The notes beneath the pieces are model-generated. The model was not told the DNA's origin. It was given only the letters and a program-made list of their open reading frames with translations, and did not search any database. Shown here piece by piece: positions 36,709 to 45,024 of a stretch of DNA of 64,000 bases (its first letter is position 1; each line of letters opens with the position of its first letter). Both the position numbers and the translations under genes were made by a program. Source of the stretch: Sphingobium indicum B90A (GTDB lineage: Bacteria > Pseudomonadota > Alphaproteobacteria > Sphingomonadales > Sphingomonadaceae). The DNA lies in contig NZ_CP013070.1 in the NCBI RefSeq assembly GCF_000264945.2, positions 1,984,001-2,048,000 on the forward strand. The letters run 5' to 3'.

Positions 36709-37359
36709 ATGACCCGTTTCAAAAAGATCGGCTTGCTCGCGGCGCCCGCCCTGGCGCTCGCGGCGCTTTCAGGCTGCGCGACGTCGTTCAAGGCGGACGT
36801 CGCCCGCTTTCAGCAGCTTCCGGCCCCCGCCGGCCAGAGCTTCACCATCGTCGCGGACGATCCGCGCCTGGCAGGCGGCCTTGAATTTTCGCATTATGCC
36901 GACCTTGTCGGCCAGCGGCTGACCCAGACCGGCTATGTCGCGGCCGGCGATCCGGCGCGGGCGGACCTGATCGTGCGCGTGGCCTATGGCGTCGACAATG
37001 GGCGGGAAAAGGTGCGCTCGACCGGCTTCGGCGCGCCGGACCCGTTCTTCTACGGCGGATGGGGCTGGCGCGGCCGCTGGGGCCGCCCCTGGGGCTATGG
37101 CTTCTATGATCCGTGGCTGTTCGGTCCGGGCGGCTATAATGACGTGACCAGCTATACCGTCTACACCGGCGACCTCAGCATGAAGATCGACCGCGCCGCC
37201 GACAATCGCCGCCTGTTCGAGGGCAAGGCGCAGGCCCAGTCGCTGTCCAACAAGCTGACCTATCTGGTGCCGAACCTGATCGACGCGATGTTCACCGGCT
37301 TCCCCGGCCAGAATGGGGAAAATGTGAAGATCACGCTGCCGCCCGAAAAGAAGGGTTGA
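36709..37359 (+). CDS. DUF4136 family lipoprotein
   Basis: The 216-residue product has a signal peptide ending in a lipobox (LAALSGCATSFKADV), so the mature protein starts at cysteine 23 or so. The DUF4136 pattern follows: a conserved early domain (AGQSFTIVADDPRLAGGLEF), a Gly/Trp/Arg-rich insert (YGGWGWRGRWGRPWGYGFYDPW) and a C-terminal part with LSMKIDRAADNRRLFEGKA. Such proteins are outer-membrane-associated with no assigned activity. AGGACGC lies upstream of the ATG. An intrinsic terminator follows at 37400. Confidence 0.92.
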   Translation: MTRFKKIGLLAAPALALAALSGCATSFKADVARFQQLPAPAGQSFTIVADDPRLAGGLEFSHYADLVGQRLTQTGYVAAGDPARADLIVRVAYGVDNGREKVRSTGFGAPDPFFYGGWGWRGRWGRPWGYGFYDPWLFGPGGYNDVTSYTVYTGDLSMKIDRAADNRRLFEGKAQAQSLSNKLTYLVPNLIDAMFTGFPGQNGENVKITLPPEKKG

Positions 37360-37399
37360 GCGGTTTTTCAGGCGGGCGGCTTATGGCCATGCCCAATTA

Positions 37400-37428
37400 C
37401 CCGGCGGTCGAGGATCGCCGGGTTTTTT
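37400..37428 (+). terminator. Intrinsic terminator after the DUF4136 gene
   Basis: The 7-bp GC stem (CCCGGCG at 37400-37406 with CGCCGGG at 37416-37422) is followed by six T. It lies about 40 bp after the stop codon. Confidence 0.9.
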
Positions 37429-37470
37429 ATGGGGCTGTGGGGTTTTTGGCCACTAGCGGACCTCAGAAAA

Positions 37471-37566
37471 CCGTTCGGGCTGAGCCTGTCGAAGCCCTTC
37501 ACTTTTCTTTTAAATCACGCATCCGAAGAAGAAGTAAGGCCCTTCGACAAGCTCAGGGCGAACGGG
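37471..37566. repeat. Palindromic repeat, family 1, copy 3
   Basis: CCGTTCGGGCTGAGCCTGTC at the left pairs with the inverted arm ending CGAACGGG. It lies between convergent genes, with an AT-richer centre than the other two copies. Confidence 0.88.
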
Positions 37567-37604
37567 GAGAGAAAGCGAACTGTCGCCTTCCATCTATAGG
37601 GCGA

Positions 37605-38210
37605 TCAGGGGATACGCCGCGCCGTCAGTATCTTCACCGGCTCTTCCAGCATCTGCCCCTTCATCACGCCCTCGCCCGCCGTGGGCGATTTGGGCGCGGC
37701 GAGGATCGTCTTCACCGCGTCCAGCCCCTCCACCACATGGGCGAAGACGGCGAAGCCCTGATTGTCGCCCGGCGCTTCGGGATGCGCGTCCATGCCCGGC
37801 ATCTTGCCTAGCACGATGAAGAAATCGCCGGTGGCGCTGCCGGGCGCATAGCGGGCCATGGAAAGCGCGCCGTCATCATGGGTGAGGCCGGTCTGGCTGG
37901 TCGGTTCATGCTTGATCGGCGGCAATATGCGCTTTGGGTCGTTCTGCGCCCCGCCCTGCACGAAACCATAATCGCCCGTGCCGACGCCGCGATAGAATGA
38001 TGTGCCGTCCAGCCGCTTCTGATCGACATAGCGCAGGAAATTGGCGGCGGTGACGGGCGCCTGGGCGAGATGCACGGCCACCACTATCCGCCCGCTGCCG
38101 GTTTCCAGCGCGACCTTCACATCGGCGGGCGGCGGAACCGGGGCCGTCTGGGCGGAAGCGGGGGTGAAGGCGATGAAAGCGGCAAGGAAAAGGGCAAGCT
38201 GTCGGATCAT
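37605..38210 (-). CDS. Periplasmic peptidyl-prolyl cis-trans isomerase (cyclophilin)
   Basis: The 201-residue product has a signal peptide (LALFLAAFIAFTPASA) and a cyclophilin domain: VKVALETGSGRIVVAVHLAQAP, AANFLRYVDQ, SFYRGVGTGDYGFVQGGAQ, ATGDFFIVLG and QGFAVFAHVVEGLDAVKTI. It catalyses proline isomerisation during envelope protein folding. Some active-site residues of classical cyclophilins (the FxxxxG...R pattern) look altered, as is common in this bacterial subgroup. The ATG at 38210 was preferred over an upstream TTG. It lies 31 bp downstream of dnaA on the same strand. Confidence 0.93.
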   Translation of the reverse strand: MIRQLALFLAAFIAFTPASAQTAPVPPPADVKVALETGSGRIVVAVHLAQAPVTAANFLRYVDQKRLDGTSFYRGVGTGDYGFVQGGAQNDPKRILPPIKHEPTSQTGLTHDDGALSMARYAPGSATGDFFIVLGKMPGMDAHPEAPGDNQGFAVFAHVVEGLDAVKTILAAPKSPTAGEGVMKGQMLEEPVKILTARRIP

Positions 38211-38241
38211 GGGCAAAGCCTAATCCAAAGCCACCCGGCTG

Positions 38242-39651
38242 TCAGCCTTCCAACTGGCGCTGCAGGGCGCGAATGTCGGCGTCCATGTCCGGATTGCTCT
38301 GACGCAGTTCCTCGATCGTGCGCACGGCGTGGATCACGGTGCTATGGTCGCGTCCGCCGAAGATGCGGCCGATTTCGGGCAGGGAACGCGGCGTCATCTT
38401 CTTGGCGAGGTACATCGCCACCTGACGGGGACGCGCCACCGCCCGCGCCCGGCGCTTGGAACGCATTTCCGCCGCGTCGATCTTGTAATGCGCGGCACAG
38501 GCCTTCTGTATCTCGTCCACGGTGATGCGGCGGGCATTGGCGCGCACCGCATCCGCCAGCATCGCCTGCGCGAATTCCAGGTCGATGGAGCGGCCAGTAA
38601 GCTGGCCGTAAGCGATCAGCTTGTTGAACGCGCCCTCCAGTTCGCGCACATTGGAACGGATCGAGCGGGCAAGGAAATCCACCACGGCGTCGGGCACCGG
38701 CGGATCGCCGGCGATGGCGCGCTTCGCCTCCAGGATCGCGAGGCGCAGGTCCAGTCCGGCAGGACGGATGTCGGCCACCAGCCCGCCAGCCAGGCGCGAG
38801 AGGATGCGCGCATCAATCGCGTCCAGCATCTGCGGCGCGCGGTCGGCGGTCACGACGATGCGGGCGCCCGAATCGATCAGGTCGTTGATCGTGTGCAGGA
38901 ACTCCTCCTGCGTCGATCCCTTGCCGGCGATGAACTGGATGTCGTCGATCAGCAGCAGCCGCGCCGCCCGCAACCGCGCCTTGAACATCATGGTTTCATT
39001 GGCGCGCATCGCGTTCACGAATTCCATCATGAACCGCTCGGCCGACATATAGAGGACCGGGGCCGAAGGCGAATGGCTGGAAAAGAGCCGGGCGATGGCG
39101 TGGAGAAGGTGCGTCTTGCCCTGGCCGGTGCCGCCATGGATGAAGAGGGGGCTGAAGCGCGGCTGGGCTTCCCCGGCCATGGCCTGGGCCGCCGAAAAGG
39201 CGAGATGATTGGTCTCGCCCGTCACGAACCCGTCGAAGCCATGGCGCGGCTGGAAATTGGAAGCGGGTGGCAGGTCGGCGGCGCCGTCGTCGGCAACGGT
39301 CTCCTCCGCCTGGTGCAATTCCAGAATGCGGGGTCCGACCGCATTGGGGGCACGCAGCAGGCGCAGCTCCCGCACGCCCGCTCCCGCGCAGCGCCACGCC
39401 ATCCGCAGGCGGTCGCCGAACTGGCCCGACACGAAATTGGCCGTGAAGTCGGAAGCGAACAGCAGGTCGAGCGTCTGCGATTCGGGGCAATAGTCGCCCA
39501 GTTGCGCGGCCTTCAGCCACTGGTCGAACATGCGCGCGCCGATATCGCGGCGCAGGCCGGCGCGAATGGTCGCCCAGGCAGTCTCCAGGCGCGCATTCTG
39601 CTGCGTGTCGAGACCGCTCAAACTTCCAATCACTGCCGCAATATCCTTCAT
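38242..39651 (-). CDS. dnaA: Chromosomal replication initiator DnaA
   Basis: AAA+ ATPase that opens the replication origin. The 469-residue product has the N-terminal interaction domain (ARLETAWATIRAGLRRDIGA), Walker A HGGTGQGKTHLLHA, Walker B LLLIDDIQF, and the C-terminal DNA-binding domain with GRIFGGRDHSTVIHAVRTI. Length agrees with alphaproteobacterial DnaA. The gene follows rpsT after 444 bp on the same strand. That gap contains four GANTC sites in less than 200 bp and an AT-rich palindrome, which could mediate methylation-dependent or other control. It is separated from dnaN by 34 kb and recF by 23 kb. Confidence 0.97.
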   Translation of the reverse strand: MKDIAAVIGSLSGLDTQQNARLETAWATIRAGLRRDIGARMFDQWLKAAQLGDYCPESQTLDLLFASDFTANFVSGQFGDRLRMAWRCAGAGVRELRLLRAPNAVGPRILELHQAEETVADDGAADLPPASNFQPRHGFDGFVTGETNHLAFSAAQAMAGEAQPRFSPLFIHGGTGQGKTHLLHAIARLFSSHSPSAPVLYMSAERFMMEFVNAMRANETMMFKARLRAARLLLIDDIQFIAGKGSTQEEFLHTINDLIDSGARIVVTADRAPQMLDAIDARILSRLAGGLVADIRPAGLDLRLAILEAKRAIAGDPPVPDAVVDFLARSIRSNVRELEGAFNKLIAYGQLTGRSIDLEFAQAMLADAVRANARRITVDEIQKACAAHYKIDAAEMRSKRRARAVARPRQVAMYLAKKMTPRSLPEIGRIFGGRDHSTVIHAVRTIEELRQSNPDMDADIRALQRQLEG

Positions 39652-40095
39652 AAACAGTCGACCCCCATCAACTGCACCCCCATAGGCAGGGGCGATGCGA
39701 CACAGAGACCCGTTCCGGAAAAGCCCCGCCTTTCCGAACGCCTTGCATCAACCAACCTTCTGATGACCGCCGGAAATTCGATTCGAGTGGCGGCCGGAGG
39801 ATCAAAATAGACAGGCCTGCTTCATCGGATCAAGGGCGCTGCCTGTCAAAAATGTTAAATAAACCCGTTGACTCGGCAAACTCCGCAGAAAAGGCCGGTT
39901 TGATAAATTATCACCATTTTTCAGTTACTTATAAGCTTGCCCAAGCAGGCCCCGCGCTCGAATCGAAGGAGAATCGCGGGAAACCGGGGCTTCCTCCAAA
40001 ATGACCCTTTGGTGAACAGAATATGAAAAAGCCCGCCCTGCATGATTGCGGGGCGGGCCTGTCCTGACTGACGAGCTTAAAAAAGCGGCTGCGTC
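39652..40095. promoter_or_regulatory. dnaA upstream region with GANTC sites and an AT-rich palindrome
   Basis: This 444-bp gap is unusually AT-rich for the window between about 39845 and 39945. It contains GANTC sites at 39780, 39870, 39960 and 39971 (targets of CcrM-type methylases in alphaproteobacteria) and the perfect palindrome TGATAAATTATCA at 39901-39913. No DnaA box matching TTWTNCACA was found, so I do not call an origin. The dnaA promoter must lie here, but no clear -35/-10 pair stands out. Confidence 0.5.
40026..40058 (-). terminator. Intrinsic terminator after rpsT
   Basis: The 8-bp stem GCCCGCCC/GGGCGGGC (40031-40038 with 40051-40058) has a 12-base loop and five T on the minus strand. 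It lies 37 bp after the rpsT stop. Confidence 0.92.
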
Positions 40096-40359
40096 TCAGC
40101 CGAGAGCGCTGACGCGCTTCGTCAGACGGCCGAACTTGCGGGCCGCAGTGTTCTTGTGCAGCACGCCGCGGGCCACGCCGCGAGCGAGTTCCGGCTGGAC
40201 CGACTGAAGCGCCGTGGTCGCGGCAGCCTTGTCGCCGGCGGCGAGGGCGGTTTCGACCTTCTTCACCAGGGTGCGAATCCGGCTGATGCGGGCGCCGTTG
40301 ATCTCGGCGCGGCGGGCGTTGCGGCGGATGCGCTTCTTGGCTTGCGGCGTATTGGCCAT
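40096..40359 (-). CDS. rpsT: 30S ribosomal protein S20
   Basis: Primary 16S rRNA-binding protein of the small subunit. The 87-residue basic helical protein begins [20 protein letters not shown] and has the conserved [15 protein letters not shown] and [15 protein letters not shown] segments. It has its own terminator, so dnaA downstream probably relies on its own promoter. The rpsT-dnaA pair is a common alphaproteobacterial arrangement near the origin. Confidence 0.98.
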   Translation of the reverse strand: MANTPQAKKRIRRNARRAEINGARISRIRTLVKKVETALAAGDKAAATTALQSVQPELARGVARGVLHKNTAARKFGRLTKRVSALG

Positions 40360-40478
40360 TTATTGTCCTCGGTTCTCGTCAAATCTCGTGAAGGAGCCCG
40401 TCGGAATCGCCAACCAGCTCTCGTGAAGGTGCGCCCCTTACAGGGGAACCGGGGTTGCGTCAACCGCCGAGCGCCCCG

Positions 40479-41291
40479 CTATTTCTGGCATTTCGGGCAG
40501 AAAAAGGTCGATCTGCCCCCGTCCACGCGGCGCCTGATGGGCGTGCCGCAGACGCAGGGCTCCCCTTCGCGGCCATAGACCCGCCATTGCTTGGAGAAAT
40601 AGCCCAGTTCCCCGTCGGGCCGCGCATAGTCGCGCAGGGTGGAGCCGCCCGCGGCGATGGCGGCGGCCAGCACCTCCCGAATCGCGTCGACCAGCAGGAC
40701 GAGACGCGCCCGGCCGACCCGGCCCGCTTCGCGCGTCGGGGCGATGCCCGCCATGTTCAGCGCCTCGCAGACATAGATATTGCCCAGTCCCGCGACGATG
40801 CGCTGGTCGAGCAGCGCGGCCTTGATCGACGTCGCCTTGCCCTTGAGCGCGGCGGTCAGGCTATCGGGGGTGAAATCCGGCCCCAGCGGTTCCGGTCCCA
40901 TGCGGGTGAAGGGATTATAGGCTTCCCGCGCCTCGCTGCGAACCAGGTCGAGCGAGCCGAAGCGGCGCGGGTCGTTCAGCGCAAGCAGCCGCCCTCCCCC
41001 CGTCCCGATCAGCAGATGATCATGCGCCCCGATCTCCGCCGGATCGATTCGCCAGCGGCCCGACATGCCAAGGTGGAAGATCAGCGTGTCGCCGCGATCG
41101 GTGTCGATCAGGCCATATTTGGCGCGGCGCGACAGGCCGGTGACGGTGGCGCCGGTCAGCCGCTGGCGCAGGTCGACGGGTATCGGGAAGCGCAGGTCGG
41201 CGCGCCGCGGCTCCACCCGCGTCAGGAGCGAGCCTTGCAGGACGGAGCGCAGGCCCGCCACGGTGGTTTCGACTTCGGGAAGTTCGGGCAT
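40479..41291 (-). CDS. mutM: Formamidopyrimidine-DNA glycosylase
   Basis: Removes 8-oxoguanine and related oxidised purines, then cuts the abasic site. The 270-residue product begins MPELPEVETTVAGL (catalytic Pro and Glu), has the helix-two-turn-helix region (LDQRIVAGLGNIYVCEALN) and a C-terminal zinc finger. The first cysteine pair is spaced C-x-C (EPCVCGTPI) and the second is CPKC, ending at residue 270. It is divergent from ubiE with 125 bp between start codons. Confidence 0.97.
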   Translation of the reverse strand: MPELPEVETTVAGLRSVLQGSLLTRVEPRRADLRFPIPVDLRQRLTGATVTGLSRRAKYGLIDTDRGDTLIFHLGMSGRWRIDPAEIGAHDHLLIGTGGGRLLALNDPRRFGSLDLVRSEAREAYNPFTRMGPEPLGPDFTPDSLTAALKGKATSIKAALLDQRIVAGLGNIYVCEALNMAGIAPTREAGRVGRARLVLLVDAIREVLAAAIAAGGSTLRDYARPDGELGYFSKQWRVYGREGEPCVCGTPIRRRVDGGRSTFFCPKCQK

Positions 41292-41393
41292 GGCCCTCTA
41301 TGTAATGCGCCGGACGGCCCGGCAACAGGCGACTTGGCGCATGCGGCGGGCCATGGACATTTTACCCGATCTCAGATGTTTCCTCTGCCCGGA

Positions 41394-41404
41394 AAAATGC
41401 TCTA
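41394..41404 (+). promoter_or_regulatory. AAAATGCTCTA motif upstream of ubiE
   Basis: The motif continues as the palindrome CTCTAGAG and ends 12 bp before the start codon. See also 27432 and 54977. Confidence 0.35.
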
Positions 41405-41416
41405 GAGCGTGCGGCC

Positions 41417-42148
41417 ATGAGTGAAACCGCTTCCTTTGGCTATCGCGATGTCGAAGCCGCCGAAAAGCAGGGGATGGTCCGCGCCGTCTTCTCCAACGTC
41501 GCGTCCAGATATGATCTGATGAACGACGCCATGTCGGGCGGCGCGCATCGGCTGTGGAAGGACCAGTTCGTCAACCGGGTGAAGCCGCGCCGGGACGAGC
41601 GGATACTGGACATGGCGGGCGGCACAGGGGACATCGCCTTCCGCCTGCATCGCCATGGCGCCCAGGTGACCGTGTCCGACATCAACCCCGAAATGCTGAC
41701 CGTGGGCGTCGAGCGGGCGAAGAAGAAGGGGCTGGAGGGCCTCATCTGGTCGGAACAGAATGCGGAGGAGCTGAGCTTCGCGGACCGGGCGTTCGACGCC
41801 TATACGATCGCCTTCGGCATCCGCAACGTGACCCATGTCGACAGGGCGCTGCGCGAGGCGCATCGGGTGCTGAAGTTCGGCGGGCGATTCTTCTGCCTGG
41901 AATTTTCCACCACGACATGGCCGGGCTTTTCCGACGTCTATGACGTCTATTCGCACCGGCTGGTGCCCCGGCTCGGCAAGCTGCTGGCCGATGATGAGGA
42001 CAGCTATCGCTATCTGGTCGAATCGATCCGCCGCTTCCCCCCCATGCCGGAGTTCGAGCGGATGATCCGCGACTCCGGCTTCGTGCAGACGAAGGTGGAG
42101 CCGATCCTCGGCGGACTGGTGGCGATCCATAGCGGGTGGAAAATCTGA
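41417..42148 (+). CDS. ubiE: Ubiquinone/menaquinone C-methyltransferase
   Basis: SAM-dependent C-methylation step in ubiquinone synthesis. The 243-residue product has the N-terminal region SRYDLMNDAMSGGAHRLWKD, SAM motif I ILDMAGGTGDIAF, IAFGIRNVTHVDRAL and the family signature GGRFFCLEFSTT. UbiB follows after 49 bp on the same strand. The mutM/ubiE-ubiB arrangement is widespread in alphaproteobacteria and often origin-proximal. Confidence 0.96.
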   Translation: MSETASFGYRDVEAAEKQGMVRAVFSNVASRYDLMNDAMSGGAHRLWKDQFVNRVKPRRDERILDMAGGTGDIAFRLHRHGAQVTVSDINPEMLTVGVERAKKKGLEGLIWSEQNAEELSFADRAFDAYTIAFGIRNVTHVDRALREAHRVLKFGGRFFCLEFSTTTWPGFSDVYDVYSHRLVPRLGKLLADDEDSYRYLVESIRRFPPMPEFERMIRDSGFVQTKVEPILGGLVAIHSGWKI

Positions 42149-42197
42149 TGGGGCGCCCGTCACGTCCTTCTCCCGCAGGGGAAGGGCATAAATAGCG

Positions 42198-43739
42198 ATG
42201 CCTTCCCACCTCACGCATATCTGGCGGCTGCTGAAATGGGGCCGCACCCTGGCGCGGCATGGCGCGCTGACCGGGATCGAGCGCGATCCGCTGACGCCGA
42301 CGCCGGTGCGGCGGCTGGTGCGGGTGGCGCGGCTGGGCGCGCGGGTGCCCCGGCAGCCGCGCTATGCCGACGCCTTCCAGTCGATCGGCCCGGCGGCGAT
42401 CAAGCTGGGCCAGACGCTGGCGACGCGCCCCGACCTGGTGGGGGAGGATGCGGCGAACGACCTGCTGCGCCTGCAGGACGCCCTGCCCCCCGTGCCGTTC
42501 GCCACCATCCGGGCGCAGATGGAGCAGAGCTTCGGGCGGCCATTGGAAACGCTCTACAGCCGCTTCGACGAGGCGCCGGTGGGAGCCGCATCCATCGCGC
42601 AGGTGCACCGCGCCGTGACGACGGACGGGCGCGACGTCGCGGTGAAGGTGATCCGTCCCGGCGTCATCGACCAGTTCAACCGCGACATCCAGACCTATGA
42701 ATGGGCCGCCGCCCATGTCGAGATGCTGGGCGGCGAAGTGGCCCGCCTCCGTCCCCGCCTCGTCATCGCGAACATGAAGCGCTGGACGGCGCGGGAACTG
42801 GACCTGCGGCGCGAAGCGGCATCGGCTTCGGAACTGGGCGAGGCGATGGAGGCCATGCCCGGCTATCGCGTGCCTGCCATCGATTGGGACCGCACGACCG
42901 GCAAGGTCATGACGATGGAGTGGATCGACGGGGTCAAGATCTCCGACCGGGACGCGCTGATCGCCGCCGGCCATGATGTGAAGGAGATCGCGGCAAGGCT
43001 GGTCAACGCCTTCCTGCGCCAGGCGATCGCCGAAGGCTTCTTCCATGCCGACATGCATCAGGGCAATCTGTTCGTCACCGCCAATGGCGACATCGTCGCG
43101 ATCGATTTCGGCATCATGGGCCGGATCGACCGGCGGGCGCGGATGTGGCTCGCGGAGATCCTCTACGGCCTCATCACCGGCAATTACCGCCGCGTGGCGG
43201 AAATCCATTTCGAGGCGCAATATGTGCCGGGCCATCACAATGTCGAGGAGTTCGCGACCGCGCTCAGAGCCGTGGGCGAACCGATGCGGGGCAAGCCGGT
43301 GCGCGAACTGTCGGTCGGCGGCATGCTGGACGGCCTGTTCGCCATCACCCGCGATTTCGACATGCAGACCCAGCCGCATCTGCTGCTGCTGCAGAAGACG
43401 ATGGTGATGGTGGAGGGCGTCGCGACCGCGCTCGACCCTGACATCAACCTGTGGGAGACGAGCGGCCCCTATGTGAAGGAATGGCTGCGCGCCGAACTGG
43501 GGCCGGAGGCGAAGGCCGCCGACGCGCTGATCGAGAATGTCCGGATCTTGCAGCGCCTGCCGGGCCTCGTGAAGCGGATCGAGGAGGCCTTTCCGGAAAA
43601 GGGCGGCGCCCCCCCGCCGCCGCCCCTGACGGAGGTCAGGCTGATCCGGGTGGGCAGCGGCTGGCGCTACATGCTGGTGGCGCTGCTGGCTGGCCTGGCG
43701 GGGGCTGGCGCAATGGCGGCGGCTACGACCTTTCTATAG
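42198..43739 (+). CDS. ubiB: Ubiquinone biosynthesis kinase-like protein UbiB
   Basis: Atypical protein-kinase-like ATPase needed for ubiquinone synthesis. The 513-residue product has the KxGQ motif GPAAIKLGQTLATRPDLV, an alanine-rich nucleotide loop (GAASIAQVHRA), HADMHQGNLFV with the catalytic Asp/Asn and AIDFGIMGR with the DFG-type triad. One C-terminal membrane helix (MLVALLAGLAGAGAMAAAT) anchors it to the inner membrane. It follows ubiE and is probably cotranscribed. A family 2 palindrome lies just beyond. Confidence 0.96.
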   Translation: MPSHLTHIWRLLKWGRTLARHGALTGIERDPLTPTPVRRLVRVARLGARVPRQPRYADAFQSIGPAAIKLGQTLATRPDLVGEDAANDLLRLQDALPPVPFATIRAQMEQSFGRPLETLYSRFDEAPVGAASIAQVHRAVTTDGRDVAVKVIRPGVIDQFNRDIQTYEWAAAHVEMLGGEVARLRPRLVIANMKRWTARELDLRREAASASELGEAMEAMPGYRVPAIDWDRTTGKVMTMEWIDGVKISDRDALIAAGHDVKEIAARLVNAFLRQAIAEGFFHADMHQGNLFVTANGDIVAIDFGIMGRIDRRARMWLAEILYGLITGNYRRVAEIHFEAQYVPGHHNVEEFATALRAVGEPMRGKPVRELSVGGMLDGLFAITRDFDMQTQPHLLLLQKTMVMVEGVATALDPDINLWETSGPYVKEWLRAELGPEAKAADALIENVRILQRLPGLVKRIEEAFPEKGGAPPPPPLTEVRLIRVGSGWRYMLVALLAGLAGAGAMAAATTFL

Positions 43740-43775
43740 AGGGGCGCTTCGGCCAGTTGCGGTCATCCGTTTTCC

Positions 43776-43865
43776 GTCACCCCGGACTTGATCCGGGGTC
43801 CCGCTGTCTTGGGCTGGGCGCTAGTTTACAAGAAAAGCGGGACCCCGGATCAAGTCCGGGGTGAC
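43776..43865. repeat. Palindromic repeat, family 2, copy 2
   Basis: The arms begin GTCACCCCGGACTTGATCC and end in the inverted copy (43837-43865); both arms are 29 bp and perfect. The right flank (43866-43900) matches in reverse complement the left flank of the 28688 copy, so the repeat unit is larger than its palindrome. Confidence 0.9.
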
Positions 43866-43897
43866 GAATAGGGGAAAGGTCCGCTTCCCACCCCAAC

Positions 43898-45013
43898 TCA
43901 GCCATTGGGTACGATCAGATATTTCTCCCCCGTCCGGCGGGCGCTATATGTCAGCACCGCGTCGCGGCTCAGCGCTTCCTTGAGGGAGATGCGCGCCTTG
44001 TAATGGCTGGCGAAGGTGGTCGTCAGGCCATCGCGCACCCGCTGGCGCAGGCGCTCGGCGGTTTCGGTGCTCGCCTTTTGCAGGAAGGAGAAAAGCAGCC
44101 AGCCGCCGATATTCCAGCCAAAGCCGAAGCTGCGCGTCAGGATGGTCGGCGACATGTCCAGCGCGCCGTAGATATAGGCCTGCTTCAATATGTCCGAGCC
44201 ATAGCGGCTATAGGGCGCGTTCTTGCTCACCACCTGCTCCATGGCGTTGAGAATCTGGCTGACCAGATGGCCGCCGCCGATCGCGTCGAAGGCGATGGTG
44301 GCGCCGGTGGCAGCGACCGCATCCTGAAGCCGGGCGACGAAGTCCTCCTTCGAACTGTCCAGCACATATTCGGCGCCCATGTCCTGGAGGATCGCCACCT
44401 GCGCTTCATTGCGGACGATGTTGACCAGCGGAATGCCGTCCTCCTGGCAAATGCGCACCAGCATCTGGCCCAGATTGGAGGCGGCGGCGGTGTGCACTAT
44501 CGCCCTGTGCCCTTCACGCGTCATGGTTTCGACGAAGCCCAGCGCCGTCAGCGGGTTGACGAAGGCCGACGCCCCCTGCTCCGCCGTGACATCGTCCGGC
44601 AGGGCCATGCAGCCTGCGGCGCCAAGCAGGCGGTATTCCGCGAACATGCCGCCCCCGATCATCGCGACCCGCTTGCCCAGCAATGCCTGGGCTTCCGGCG
44701 CCTCGCCCGCGGCCATGACGGTGCCGGCGGCTTCATTGCCGATGGTCATGGGCTGGCCGACGCGCCCCGCCAGCGCTCGGCGCGCCGGATCGGACATGCG
44801 GGCAACGATCCGGCCCTCCGCATAATCGGCATTCGCCAGATCGGCGGCAGCGAACAGCAGACCCAGGTCGGAAGGATTGATCGGCGCGGCTTCCACCCGG
44901 ACCAGCACTTCGTCGCCCTTGGGCGCGGGGAGCGTTTCTTCCGCCAGTTCGACGGTCAGGCGACCGTCTTCATGCAGGGTCGAGAGCAGCTTGAGGCCGT
45001 GGGTGTCGCTCAT
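43898..45013 (-). CDS. Zinc-type alcohol dehydrogenase/quinone oxidoreductase family protein
   Basis: The 371-residue MDR-superfamily NAD(P)H oxidoreductase has an N-terminal GroES-like domain (GDEVLVRVEAAPINPSDLGLL, TIGNEAAGTVMAAG) and a Rossmann domain (IVHTAAASNLGQMLVRICQEDG). Cysteine zinc ligands are not seen, which fits the quinone-oxidoreductase branch. The substrate is unknown. The ATG at 45013 follows a GGAAA ribosome element; a longer open frame upstream is noncoding in appearance and overlaps msrA. It starts 11 bp after the msrA stop on the same strand, so the two may be cotranscribed. Confidence 0.92.
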   Translation of the reverse strand: MSDTHGLKLLSTLHEDGRLTVELAEETLPAPKGDEVLVRVEAAPINPSDLGLLFAAADLANADYAEGRIVARMSDPARRALAGRVGQPMTIGNEAAGTVMAAGEAPEAQALLGKRVAMIGGGMFAEYRLLGAAGCMALPDDVTAEQGASAFVNPLTALGFVETMTREGHRAIVHTAAASNLGQMLVRICQEDGIPLVNIVRNEAQVAILQDMGAEYVLDSSKEDFVARLQDAVAATGATIAFDAIGGGHLVSQILNAMEQVVSKNAPYSRYGSDILKQAYIYGALDMSPTILTRSFGFGWNIGGWLLFSFLQKASTETAERLRQRVRDGLTTTFASHYKARISLKEALSRDAVLTYSARRTGEKYLIVPNG

Positions 45014-45024
45014 GAAATTTCCTT

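Noticed and set aside
37382..37428. Short frame starting ATGGCCATGCCC after the DUF4136 gene
   Set aside because: It runs straight into a strong intrinsic terminator and has no ribosome site.
39652..40095. Replication origin next to dnaA
   Set aside because: AT-rich and suggestive, but I found no DnaA box matching TTWTNCACA (closest match TGGTGATAA with two mismatches) and no repeated 9-mers.
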